From Reticulitermes lucifugus (lineage: Eukaryota > Arthropoda > Insecta > Blattodea > Rhinotermitidae), in NCBI GenBank assembly GCA_026260175.1, contig JAKCWW010000773.1:1-64000 (forward strand): 64,000 nucleotides of DNA, read 5' to 3'. Each line of letters opens with the position of its first letter. Within the stretch, counting starts at the first letter, position 1. Position numbers and translations under genes: made by a program. Under the pieces are notes generated by a model. It had not been told where the DNA came from. It did not search any database and saw only the letters and a list, made by a program, of their open reading frames with translations. This document shows, piece after piece, positions 1 through 10,900 of this stretch.

Positions 1-250
1 TGGAATATTCATGTTGATTGCATAAAATATGGAGAGCATAGGCAGATTTAGGATCGTTGGTTTTGATGTACCTGTTGTGTTCGGAGAATCTAGCTGATAG
101 GCTATGTCCGGTTTGCCCTATATAATGCTTATTGCATGTGTTACATTTTAAGCTATAAATACCACTCTTAGTGTGTTCGTCGTAATTCTGTATGCGCGTT
201 CTTAGGTTGCTTTGCACTGTATTGGTTGCACGGTATGCTATGCTAATATG
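1..250 (-). mobile_element. Penelope-like element, GIY-YIG endonuclease part (runs off window)
   Basis: Read on the minus strand, this stretch encodes the GIY-YIG endonuclease of a Penelope-like retroelement. Visible in order are an AYRATNTVQSNLR-type linker, then SGIYSLKC, a cysteine pair (CNTC), KHYIGQTG, and RFSEHNRYIK followed by SAYALHIL. GIY, YIGQTG and the Arg/His residues are the conserved nuclease signature. In this class the nuclease follows the reverse transcriptase at the C-terminus; no reverse transcriptase is visible on the upstream side, so this is a fragment. The rest of the element would lie left of base 1. Confidence 0.8.
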
Positions 251-378
251 CATTCTATCATTTTAACTGTATTTTATACTCATGATTTTACTTATATATG
301 TTTTTATAAACAGTGCACAAAAAAATTTTACGAATGTCAATGATAGGCCGGTCCAGCATTTGAGAAGCACTATTGGAA

Positions 379-423
379 AGCCCCTGATGATGGCTCATGG
401 AGAGCCGAAACATATGTAGGGTT
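379..423 (+). ncRNA. Hammerhead-ribozyme-like motif
   Basis: The plus strand shows every part of a minimal hammerhead. Core CTGATGA lies at 384-390, a 5-bp stem II is GGCTC (392-396) with GAGCC (402-406), and GAAA is at 407-410. A tiny helix III is C411 with loop ATAT and G416, T417; the cleavage position would be A418. Stem I is AGCCC (379-383) with GGGTT (419-423), including one G-U pair. One extra T (391) sits between the core and stem II, which is not canonical. Hammerheads are known in Penelope-like elements, and such an element lies next to it, though its ORF is on the other strand. Activity is not proven. Confidence 0.55.
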
Positions 424-529
424 CGACTATAATAAAGGGCTGATTGCACCTTTTTAGTGATTTGTGCGTTTGTTGGTGTATTTCTGGAATAATAAAAATG
501 CATGGTGAATTAAGACTAAAGATTGTGAT

Positions 530-670
530 TATGATTGTCTGGGTTCTCTCTGACAGGTTATTACCATTGTTTTCAAGGAACATGCTGCCTTAATCTTTCT
601 CTGAATGTGGAGCAGTGTGTTTCTTTGAAACACTGTAATCACCTACAAGACTATGGTGTCGTAACCCGGG
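530..670. repeat. Fold-back interspersed repeat, family A
   Basis: Degenerate copy of the commonest repeat in the window. Its ends are inverted relative to each other: a gtcttctgg-gtgacac-type start and a gtgtcayatcc-agaagac-type end. In the middle is a recognisable 'ggaacatgctgcctt ... gtggagcagt' section. I count about 13 copies in the window. Because the ends are palindromic the strand is not assigned. It resembles a MITE or a palindromic retroposon. Confidence 0.55.
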
Positions 671-1574
671 CACCCACAGTGTGACTGTGCACAGCCATGA
701 AAACCTTAAATCTTATTCTGGATTACTCAACCTGTTTCTCTCTTGTTTTACATATGACAGGCAGCAGTGTACTGTGATTGCATTCGACTTATGCACATGC
801 ATGGCAGAAATCTGGTGGCACATGCCTGCATCATTTGGGAATGTTATCTCCACCAGCCATGGGATTTCTTTCTGTGACCTTGGTATGGAGGCACCCATAT
901 TTTCCTTTCCCTCAGTTTATCATTGAAACTAGTTTATGCTTAGTATGTTGGTATCAGTGGCCATATTATGCTTGTTGCATATCGTCATGAGACTTAAACA
1001 TCCTTCCAGTGAGACATGGTGTCAACCTTCAGAAAAAAATCTTACAAATATTTTCCAGGCAGTTCATTCAAAGATGAAATGTGTTTTTTATTACCTTTGT
1101 CATGAACTGTAGGTGTTGCAATATATGTACATATCACTTTGCATCCAAGTGACCTTGACTGTATAATCAGCCTGCGATGCGAACACACAGTTGTGTGGGT
1201 CAGTATCCTATACCTCTCCTATGGCATGTATCAAAGAAATAACCACAGCTATAGAATCCACCCAAGTTTTACTTACTAGTACTTTGAAACCACAATTTAT
1301 TATTTTTTTTGTCACCACACTGTGAGATGTGCAGTTGGAATTGTGTTTCCTGTTTGCCAAACTGTTGTGTGGGGACCCCACCCCAAGACATTAGTTACAA
1401 TCAATATGCATGTTGTTTAATATTTTGCAGAAACCTGATGTGGGAGGGCAACATGAGACAGGCATGGCATATGCCTTTCATTGCTTACTGTAAGCTTTTG
1501 AAAGAAATTGTGTTGCTGCCTTGTATTCATGTTCACAACACATTTACCAAGCAAGTTGGCTTAAGCAATAGTGT

Positions 1575-1735
1575 TTGTGACTTGTATTCAGGAGGTGCCT
1601 GGTTCGAACCTTGGCTGGGACAATGGCTGTCCTGCAGGTTTTTGTAGTTTCCTGAGTCCTTCCAGGTAAATGCCAGGCTTCTACCTGAAATTAGGCCACA
1701 ACTGCCTCCTTTCACATCCTTTTGAATACATTATT
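1575..1735 (+). repeat. tRNA-derived SINE-like copy (family S2)
   Basis: The motif ggaggtgcctggttcgaacc is a good pol III box B (GGTTCGAACC) in the context usual for tRNA-derived SINEs. It is followed by a body with 'gcaggttttgtagtttcctgagtccttcc' character. Similar box B contexts (ggaggtcctgggttYga) recur at about 43960 and 51625. Confidence 0.5.
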
Positions 1736-1839
1736 CACTAATAGTTTTGATGCTATATAGTTTGTGTTACAGCATAATTAAGTATCTAGAAGTTAGTCAG
1801 TCTGATTAAGTATGGTAATTTCAAATTACTTAGAATGCA

Positions 1840-2005
1840 AAGAGTACTGTCTTCTGGATTGTGACACTGTGCACTTAAGTAGGATGTATGTCAGTATTTT
1901 GAAGGAATTCACTGCTTCATGCTGTGAAATGGGGAGCAAGAAGTTCCTCCAAAATGTTGGTACCTGTCTGTCGAAGTACGTGGCATCACATCACCACCAT
2001 TAGGA
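1840..2005. repeat. Fold-back interspersed repeat, family A
   Basis: Full-length but diverged copy. It starts with gtcttctggattgtgacac and ends with a ggcatcacatcaccacc-type inverted end; the middle keeps an altered 'tgctgtgaaatggggagcaag' section. Confidence 0.6.
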
Positions 2006-2764
2006 CCTCATATATCATATACTTCAGTTATAGTTTTCAAGGTTTTGAATCTCCAGAATATTTGGTGTTTGTAGACCTTACATATGTTAATGTAGGTATT
2101 ATTATTTGAGTTTTTTGAGGGTAATTCAGTAGTGTGAGTACATGTAAGAAATAATTTGATGACTTTCAGAGCTAATTAACCAAAGTTTGATTATTACCAC
2201 TTACCTGAAATATAATTTTGTCTTATTTCTAGTCATAATGTTCATTTTATTTTAGGATTGCTGGAAGTGTCAGATTTGTATGAAAATTGTTTTTCTGTAT
2301 TTGTATGTGGTCGAGTTTTCATGTCAGACTGGAGAAAACTCAGGAAAATTATGTACATAATCTGTTGAATTTGTGAACGTGCAGTGACATTATACAATGA
2401 ACTTACTGATTTTTTAGCATTGTAATATGGAACTCATAGTTTTGGCTTGCGTCGCCTTCAGTCCACATGTGAGTATAATGGTCTGAAATGGCCCCATTTA
2501 ACAGGTCATTTTGTTACTGACAATATGATTGCTGTGTTTCAGTTTATGATCACTACAGTGTATCTTCTAAATAAAGTACTACTTGAAAAGTGAATGTGTT
2601 TGTCCTTTAGTTAATGAGTAGTCATACTTTTGATATCTCACTTGTCAAGTTCACTGTGGTGTGATGCCATAATTTGTGGAAGAGTGCTTCATGCCATAAT
2701 GGAACTTGGGCAGTTAAATTAATGACTAAGGTCTTCCAAGGTGTGACAACTTACAGCCTAGTAA

Positions 2765-2905
2765 ATTGGTGCCAACATTTATGGATAACTTGCTGCCTAC
2801 AGCTTTAGAGTAAAAGAAGACCTACTGTGAAGTGGAGGCAGCAGGTTACCCTGTAACATTGGTACAAATCTACCAAGCTGTGTCACATCACAGAAGACCA
2901 TAATA
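2765..2905. repeat. Fold-back interspersed repeat, family A
   Basis: Copy with the inner 'gtggaggcagcaggtt' block and the end block gtgtcacatcacagaagacc. Confidence 0.6.
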
Positions 2906-3435
2906 TTAATCACTGTGAAGGTGTCATGTCACAGCAAGTTAGATTTCAGAGGTGTGCACTAACATACAAGAGCACTGTGTGTAGTGCCCATATGGAAATG
3001 TGTAAAGCAACTACTTTTTCTTTTCATGTATTAATATGTGCACATGGAATTAGTCTAGTATTAGTACACTGAACCAAGCAAACCAGTGCTCAGTCACTCC
3101 ATAACATTACACAGGGAGAAGGGATTTTTTCATTATTGCCTAGCACTGCAATTAGTCGAGGTGTTTTAATTTCTGCTGCTCCAATATGTGCAATAAATGG
3201 GGTGTCAGAATTCTTATAAAGCTCTTCATCTGTATTGATGTTTATGTAAAATTCAACCCTGTGAATTTACTAATGTGCCTTATGGAATGGTGTTGTCACA
3301 AATTGCAGGCAGAAGGAAGGCGAAATTAATAGGAAATTCAGTTCGGAATGTCTTGGAGATGCAAGTGGATAATACAGAAACATGTCTTATGCAAATGAGT
3401 TGCAGTGTGAGCTGACAGTGTCTACAGGATAGTTG

Positions 3436-3625
3436 ATGAATTTTCATGCCTGTTACAAGTGAAAATGTGAACTACAGTTCCCAAATGCATCTTAGCGATA
3501 TTTTATGTCATTCAGTTGATGTCATGGTCTTCATGCCTGTTACAAGTGAAAATATGAACTACACACTACAGTTCCCAGATGTATCTTTGTGATATTTTAT
3601 GTCATTCAGTTGATGTAATGGTCAT
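3436..3625. repeat. Tandem duplication of about 95 bp
   Basis: Two adjacent copies share tcatgcctgttacaagtgaa, a 'gaactacagttccca' block and a 'gatattttatgtcattcagttgatg' block. The second copy has a small internal insertion. It is a recent-looking local duplication with no coding content. Confidence 0.8.
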
Positions 3626-4029
3626 TAATTGCCAATAAGTCTGTTGTTGACAATCTGTAACTGGAGGAAACACTAGTTTTCATACTTAATTAAATACATA
3701 TGGTGTAAGTAAAACTTGTTAAGATCGTAATGAATTCCATGTATGTAGTGTTATGCTCTCATGTTGGTTGGGATGAGCCAGTTTTGAGAAATATGGAGTT
3801 TGATCTGACATGGCCAAAAATTAAAAGTTGTCCATTCTCATGTTTGATATCCCATACCAGATGTCATCAAAATCCAGTAAGTGATTCGGTAAATGAAACA
3901 TCGTTGGACAGATGGGAAGGCAGACATGTACTTTTGTTCATATGTTATACAAATTGAGGACCTCTTGCACTGTGACATCAGAAAAATAATTATTTATAAT
4001 TGAAGGCTTCCACCGTGGTCATAATGTTG

Positions 4030-4220
4030 CTTCAACCACAACCACACAATCTTGCTCCAAGATGTTGAAATTCTATCCACCAAATCTGGATATTTGGACC
4101 ATCTTATCATGGAGGCCATTGAGGTGGACCTGCACCCTAATAATATCAACAGGGAAGATGGATTAATACTTTGCGGAGCTTGGAAACCCATTATACGACT
4201 CTTGAAAGAAAACAGCAACT
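4030..4220 (+). mobile_element. Penelope-like element, C-terminal fragment
   Basis: The frame reads ...VEILSTKSGYLDHLIMEAIEV..., then HPNNINREDG and AWKPI. This is the tail seen after the GIY-YIG nuclease in Penelope-like proteins: an 'hhRExIEIxxHxNNxNRxxG...W.P' pattern. The nuclease core is not visible, so this is a short relic on the opposite strand from the element at 1-250. Family assignment rests on the motif pattern alone. Confidence 0.5.
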
Positions 4221-4335
4221 CTCCTTCTCTGCCACTCAGTCACACCCAGTGAATACTCTTGTACCTGTTCTTAGAGTTTGGCTCCCCTTCCTCCCATCAT
4301 GGACATTTTTTCCTCTGTGGCTACAGCCATCAACC

Positions 4336-4366
<31 letters not shown>

Positions 4367-4402
4367 AAAATATATATGTATATATATATATATATACATA
4401 CA
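4336..4402. repeat. AT-rich microsatellite
   Basis: Imperfect (TA)n and TATG run. It creates spurious Tyr/Ile-rich ORFs on both strands. Confidence 0.9.
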
Positions 4403-4499
4403 CATACTCCCACCACTGTTTACCCATTGTCACTCTCCCAGTCCCTGTCAGAACCTATCATAACACACTGCATCATGGCACATGTTGTGATGCACTCTG

Positions 4500-4696
4500 G
4501 TGACGTCTGGCGATACACGTATGTTATCTGAGCTATGCACGGATTAGCGAGGTGTCGAGTAAATCCGTGTTGCACGCGCAACCGTGTGGAATGATTTTCC
4601 TGTTAGTAGACCGTGCGTAGTGATTTTAAATTTGAACTTATAGCATGTTGAATATCAGTTTATATTAAGAACACGATTTGTTGTGTCAGGTGAAGG
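4500..4696 (+). promoter_or_regulatory. Candidate AP-1 sigma promoter and 5' UTR exon
   Basis: This is a local CpG-rich patch in otherwise CpG-poor DNA (cgatacacg, gcgaggtgtcgag, gcacgcgcaaccg). It ends in a good splice donor, gtgaag|gtaaga at 4696/4697, which could join the acceptor before the ATG at 7794. A short upstream ORF starting near 4644 would be in the leader. The placement is inference; no transcript is available, and exon 1 may lie elsewhere. Confidence 0.35.
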
Positions 4697-4699
4697 TAA

Positions 4700-5700
4700 G
4701 ATATTACAAAGTTTAAAATTTTTCTTCATGACTAATTTCAATGAATGTAGTGTGTCTGTTTTGTGACATTCGTGGCACGTATGTTTGTATTTGTGTAGTG
4801 GATATCACTCTGGCTGGTATTCGGTTTGTCACGATTTCTAATGTCGGTCCGGGGACCAGCTTTCTTGACGGCATTCAGTTCATTTCAATTTCTTATTCAA
4901 TCCAACCGGCTATACATGTGGCTCTGGAAACGTCAAGCATGACGTAGCCATATATATTCAGCACTATCATAATTACATCCATATTTTACAACTTCAGTAC
5001 TAACAAATAAGTGCTTTAACATCTTGTAATAGTCATGCCTGTGATTCTAGACACCTCAAATATAACGTGGCTATAATAACATAATATTATTAATAATATC
5101 AATATTTATACATCAACGCATAGCATTAATCACATAAAGTTTAATAATATCAATATTATACCGCAACTCAACCAATAAATACTATAAATCATATAAAATT
5201 TTAAAACGTGCAATTGCAGGTCATCTAATCAGTAACATAAAAATTCATCTATGGAGTAGAATACCTGATCCATTAAAAAAGATTTTAATTCTCTCTTAAA
5301 ACATAACTATTCAACTTTTTTATACTAACCGGCACCTTATTATATAATCAATTACCCATGTTAAATACATTTCTTTTAAAGAGATTTGTATTACATGGCA
5401 AAACATGTAAATCCATTTTTTTTCTTGTATTATAATCCTGTACATGAACATTTTGTTCTACTTAGGATTTATATTTCTTGTAAAACATATCACTTCAAGT
5501 ACATATAGGGAAGTCACTGAGAGTTGTGGTGTTCCGCAGTCTGCCCAGGTAAAAGAAATTACCTTAGATTATTCTACATTAACCCAAAGATGTCGTGCTG
5601 CAGGAACGGTGAGGCTCATTTTGTGTCGTAATTCAGGAGTGAATAGTAAACACACGGGTGTTTGCAAATATAGAGCATAGATTGAGGAAGTTTTAAGATC
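4700..5700. other. AT-rich stretch with no recognisable gene
   Basis: No exon or family match seen. 5050-5400 is strongly A/T-rich and poor in G, like the non-coding ends of the jockey-type LINEs further on, but I cannot prove it belongs to one. Confidence 0.3.
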
Positions 5701-5704
5701 GACA

Positions 5705-7385
5705 GCATATTGGTAAATGAACAAATTGGATTTAGAACTAAGTTGTTAACAGCAAAGGCAACACACAATTTAATTAGTGAAATTTTAGATGCATTAAATA
5801 ATAAAAAAAACAGTTGGTGGTATATTTTGTGATCTGGAAAAAGCCTTTGACTGCGTTAATCACAACATTTTACTCTCCAAATTGGAATTCTGTGGAATAA
5901 GAGGAAAATTTAATGACCTAATTAGGTCTTATCTTAATGGTAGAAATCAGAGTGTATTAATACATAGTAAGGATTCTAATCATATTACCTACTCTAAGTG
6001 GGGCAAGGTAAGAAATGGTGTTCCACAAGGGTCTATTCTTGGACCTCTGCGTTTTCTCTGTTATATAAATGATTTGCCAAGAATAATTCGTAATAAATCC
6101 AAGCCTGTTCTTTTTGCTGATAATAAAAGTTTAATTGTTACTAATTCCTGTCCTAAAGTTTTAAAAAATGATATTATCGCTGTTTTTGGCCAACTAAACG
6201 AATGGTTTAATAATTTGCTATCATTAAATTATGAAAACATGTATTCAATTCATGACTAAAAATAGTTCCTTTCTTGATATAAATATTGGTTTCAATAATA
6301 AACTTATTACTAACATTTCCAATACAAAGTTTCTTGGAATAGTTACTGAAAGTACATAATAATGGAAAGCCCATATAAATCAGCTTTTACCTGAATTATG
6401 TTCAGCTTGTTATGCAATTAGAGCTGTTGAACCATTTATGTCTGAAGATACTCTACGATTGGTTGACTACTCCTATTTTCATTCACTCATGACTTACGGA
6501 ACAATATTCTGGGGAAAATCTTCACATAGTATTCAAGTTTTCAGAATACAAAAAAGGGTAATTAGGATTATCACGGGATCCAGACGTAGAGATTCTTGTA
6601 GGGAATTATTTAAGAAATTACAAATTTTACCACTTCAATCTCAGTATATATATTCACTTTCATTATTTGTGGTAAATAACAAATATCAATATAAAGAAAC
6701 TTCTGAGATTCATGTTATAAATACCAGACAAAAATCTAACCTTTATCTACCACTATAAAATTTAACAACTTATGAAAAAGGAACCTGCTATTTTGGCATC
6801 AAAGTTTTCAATAATCTCCCTACTGATATAAAGAAATTGTCTCACAGTGTTAAACAATTTAGCTTGGTCTTAAAGAGATTTCTTCATTCAGTCATTTTAT
6901 ACAATTGATGAGGATTTTAATAGTACTAGAGTCTAAAGGTCTTGGTTTATACTTATTAATTTTAAATTATGTAGCTGTATTACATAATATAAACTTAAAT
7001 ATTTTAATAATTTACTGATTTTAAAACTATTTATTGTTATTAATTAATTACAATTTATTGTACACATTATTATTTGTTATTCCAGCTTTTAATTTATTAA
7101 TAACAATGTATTGTACTATAATTTTGTCTGTAAAGCTTGTCCATTATACACGATTGTGATATATTGTGTCAGTCATAATTAACTATCATGATTGTACATT
7201 TGTATAAGTAATTTTATTGGCATGTGCTTTCATATAGCATGTATATCTTATATCTATATTTATGTTATTGACGTATTTATATATCATTATTAATGACAAA
7301 TTCTACATCCAACAGGCTTCTGAACTAGCATGGATTTAACTAATGTATAAATATGAATAAATAAATAAATAAATAAATAATAAAG
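5705..7385 (+). mobile_element. Non-LTR retrotransposon (jockey-type LINE), 5'-truncated
   Basis: Reverse-transcriptase blocks appear in order: EQIGFRTKLLTAKATHN, FCDLEKAFDCVNHNILLSKL, GVPQGSILGPLRF...YINDLP and LFADNKSLIV. The last is the position of the catalytic Y/FADD box, here reading FADN. The C-terminal region follows: YFHSLMTYGTIFWG, IQKRVIRIITGS, SCRELFKKLQILP, INTRQKSNLYLP. Several frame breaks and stops split the ORF, so it is dead. The 3' end is marked by an (AAAT)n tail at 7357-7383, usual for this group. The element lies just upstream of the first recognised AP-1 sigma exon. Two relatives lie at 61643-62428 and 63440-64000. Confidence 0.85.
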
Positions 7386-7793
7386 CATGCTGCAGGAGAC
7401 ATTATTTGAACCGAAGGGGGTCTGAGGAACTAATTGGAAGCTGAAGAAAATGTATATAATTATGAATGGCTTTATTTGTATTGTTTTGTGATTATTTAAC
7501 AATGCTTTCTGTAGGTCGGATTCGGATGGTGGGATATTGAGTGAGTGGTGAATATGGAAAGGCTGTAGAAGGAAGTGGCCGTAGTAAAATGTAAGCCACT
7601 AATTCAACGTTTGGTTGGAGTACCATAGGAAACCACAGAAAGCTGGTTTTGGGGCAGAGATTTGCATCCTGGACTACCAGATTATGATGCAGGAATGCCA
7701 ACAACCCCGGCTGTTTATTTTAGGTCATATAACTGACAAATATGGTAAAGTTGTTACATCTTGTTTTTGAAGGACTTCATCATTGCTTTTCAG
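7386..7793. other. Non-coding stretch before the first AP-1 sigma coding exon
   Basis: No gene seen. 7490-7700 encodes, on the minus strand, a short frame with the flavour of a repeat end, but I cannot place it in a family. The last 13 bases (attgcttttcag) form the polypyrimidine tract and acceptor used by the exon at 7794. Confidence 0.4.
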
Positions 7794-7972
7794 ATGCAGT
7801 TTATGTTGCTGTTTAGCCGACAAGGCAAATTGCGTCTTCAGAAGTGGTATGTGGCACATCCAGACAAGCTTAAGAAGAAAATCACAAGAGAGTTAATTAC
7901 CACAATTTTGGCCAGGAAACCGAAAATGAGCAGTTTTCTTGAATGGAAGGATCTGAAAATCGTTTATAAAAG
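7794..7972 (+). CDS. AP-1sigma: AP-1 sigma coding exon, residues 1-60
   Basis: The exon opens directly on ATG after the acceptor ttttcag and encodes [19 protein letters not shown] through KIVYK plus two bases of Arg60. The donor is AG|gtaatg. It carries the first strands of the longin-like fold. Confidence 0.93.
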
Positions 7973-10900
7973 GTAATGCTTTTATGTCAAAAATCTGGAC
8001 TGCCTTGTCTTTCAGTAGAGCAGTCTTATTCTTTATCCAGAAGTTTTATATCGTCTTGTTTATGCTCAGTCCGAAATTTAGGTACAGTATGATAACATTT
8101 TATGCATGGGATGCATTCCTGAAGATCTCATATAATTCAAGACTAATTTTCCCATAGGAATAAATATGGGGAGAGTGTGTGTGTTATTGGAATGCATAAT
8201 CTACAACCATTGTAGCATATGTTTGCTTTTACACATACTTTTAGGCACAGTATAAATAAAAATAAATAAACAAAATTAATTTTTTGGATTCACATTATTT
8301 CAAATTTCATGCATAAATTGAGACTTTATAGATATTTTTCATATCACACTTTTTCAGATTTGCAAAAAATGTGACTGTATTGTAATTAACAATAGCAATT
8401 CTTCTTAAACTTTATTGGCTGCGTGTTGCACTGTTATAATGCTGCTTACCTGCAGTCCAGTTGGCCAGGTGGTGCATTTTCTTATTTTACTGTTGTTACG
8501 TGCAAGTTAAAATCTGTCAGGCCTCTAGTACTGAGAGATTCAAAACCTCCAGTTTCCAGGTGATGCAGGTCTTGTCCAGTCTGCTCGCTTATCACGCTGA
8601 AGATGCTTAGCATTATAAACATCATGCATGCTCAGCAAAGGTCCACTTAACCACATGCAGTTCTACAGTGATAGGTTGTAGTGAGTTATGAAATGGGGTA
8701 AATGCAGTAATATATTACTGTATTATGTAAAATGGCTGGTCGATGCAGTTGACTCTTCACCCCCATCTGTGCTGAGCCCTTGGAAGGATACCCTTTGGTG
8801 GTGTGGGTGATGACACCCAAGGCTTCTTCCTTTCCACCTATTGTTATATTCCTCTCTAGTCCCCTCTGCACTGTATAAACCAACTCAAAGCACTTTCACT
8901 GGTGAAGATTGTTGTTAACCAACATTTGTGTGAACAGGATGGCTGGATAACTGGAGGGGAATATTGGGAAGTGTGCTGGAGGTGGGGGAAGTGTAACAGT
9001 CTGAGGGAGGGGTGGATGGAGTTAAGTCATGGGATTTCTTTCCATGACTGTACTTAGTAATAGTGCCAAGGTTAGGATTGTGTGGAGCTCTATCCCCACT
9101 TCTTCAGTCATGTCTAAGCATAAGGACACATTTGTCATGTCTTATTCTGTCTTTCATTAATGTTTTGCGTTTGCATGTCTTCCAGATATGCTAGTCTCTA
9201 TTTCTGTTGTGCTATTGAGCAGAGAGACAATGAACTGCTGACCCTTGAAATTATTCATCGTTACGTCGAGCTGCTTGACAAATATTTTGGTAGTGTAAGT
9301 ATCTGTTAAAATTGCATTGGTGAAATTGTTTACAAGTGTTAATTCAAGACGGGAATGAATTTCTTTATACAGGGTGCAGCAGAAAAGTCTGACAGTTTTC
9401 AGTACATGCCACTTTATGTTTTGAAAAGTATGTCACTCAGATGTCTCACACCATATCTCAAACACTGCTCCAATCTTCCTCGAAGTTTTGCCATCACTTG
9501 ACAAGTCATCTGCTCCAGGATTGCTGCTATTTCTTCCTTTATTCTCTGCTTTAGTTCCTCGATGGTTCTAAGTTTAGAGATGAAAACTTTTCTTTTGAGA
9601 TACCCCCATAAAAATTAATCACAGGCAGAGAGATCAGGTGAACATGCAGGCCATGGAACTTCACCGCCACGAGAAATGATGTGTTATGCAAACGTTTCTC
9701 GCAGAACACTCATTGCTGTATGGGCTGTTGCACCATCTTGTTGGAACCGTACTGAAGAGAGATAATTCCATGATGATGTAACTCTGGTTCACAGAAGTTG
9801 TGTAACATTTCCACATAGCATTCAGATGTCACAGCAACCAGTGCACCTTCGTTGTCTTCAAAGAAGTAAGGGCTGAGAACGCAAAAGATGCGATCCCACA
9901 CCAGACAGTAAATTTATCGCTATGGAGAGGAAGATGATGGAGCTCTTGTGGATTTTCGGGTGCCCAGAAGTGATAATTCTGTTTGTTCACATGACCACAC
10001 AAGTGGAAATGTGCTTCATGTGTCGGTAGGAGTGTGCTGATAACACCATCATCATTCAGCATTTCAAGAAGTTGCTTCAAAGAAATCCTGTGGTTTGCCA
10101 TGTTGCGATGATTTAAGTCTTGAACAGTCACAATTTTACATGGATGAAAATTAAGATCCTTGTGCAAAATTCTCCACATGCCATGATCAGATAGTCCTAT
10201 GGAAGCAGAATGCCTCCTTGCCAAACACCTTGGACTCTTCAAAATAGCCACCCTTAGTTTTTCAACATTTTCTGGTCTGTACCTAGGAATTTTGCCTCAC
10301 AGTTTTCTTTTTAAGGCTGAAGCACTTTCCCAAAATTTTGTACCCATAACGAGGACTGTTAAAATGTGTGTGACATAATTGTTTTGTTGTAACAACAGCA
10401 TTGTCATTCTTGAAATAAGCTTCAACAACAAATGAATGTTGTTCAATGGTCCACTGCTCCATTGCTACTGAATTGGCATGACAAAAGCTAGCCACTGACC
10501 GTGGTCCCATTACCCCATCTCACACTCTCCTAATGACAGGTGAAGTACATTTCCGCTTGTCAGGTCATGTGAACAAACAGAATTATCACTTCTGGGCACA
10601 CAAAAATCCACAAGAGCTCAATCAACTTCCTCTCCATAGCGATAAATTTACTGTCTGGTGTGGGATTGCATCTTTTGGGGTTCTTGGCCCATACTTCTCT
10701 GAAGACAATGAAGGTGCACTGGTTGCTGTGACATCTGAATGCTATGTGGAAATGTTACACAACTTCTGTGAACCAGAGTTACATCATCGTGGAATTATCT
10801 CTCTTCAGTATGGTTCCAACAAGATGGTGCAACAGCCCATACAGCAAGGGCATCAATAAGTGTCCTGCGAGAAATGTTTGCACAACACGTCATTTCTCGT

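Larger units (their letters stand above)
671..4030. other. Region upstream of AP-1 sigma with no recognisable gene
   Basis: Apart from the repeats listed separately, I see no exon or family match here. ORFs are 60-112 codons, without recognisable protein features. The plus strand is rich in T and G, as in the introns downstream. An AATAAA lies near 2571, so part of it could be the 3' end of an upstream plus-strand gene, but nothing else supports that. Confidence 0.3.

Noticed and set aside
1309-1647. 112-codon plus-strand ORF
   Set aside because: It runs into the S2 SINE and shows no protein features.
4171-4531. Tyr/Ile-rich ORFs on both strands
   Set aside because: They come from the (TA)n microsatellite at 4336-4402.
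7484-7704. Minus-strand ORF MLAFLHHNLVVQDANLC
   Set aside because: It looks like a repeat end rather than an exon; no acceptor or family match.
8080-8320. Possible pogo-like remnant ('gggatgcattcctgaag', 'ttttcccataggaataaat')
   Set aside because: The phrases resemble pogo-type elements, but I could not find two ends or TA flanks.
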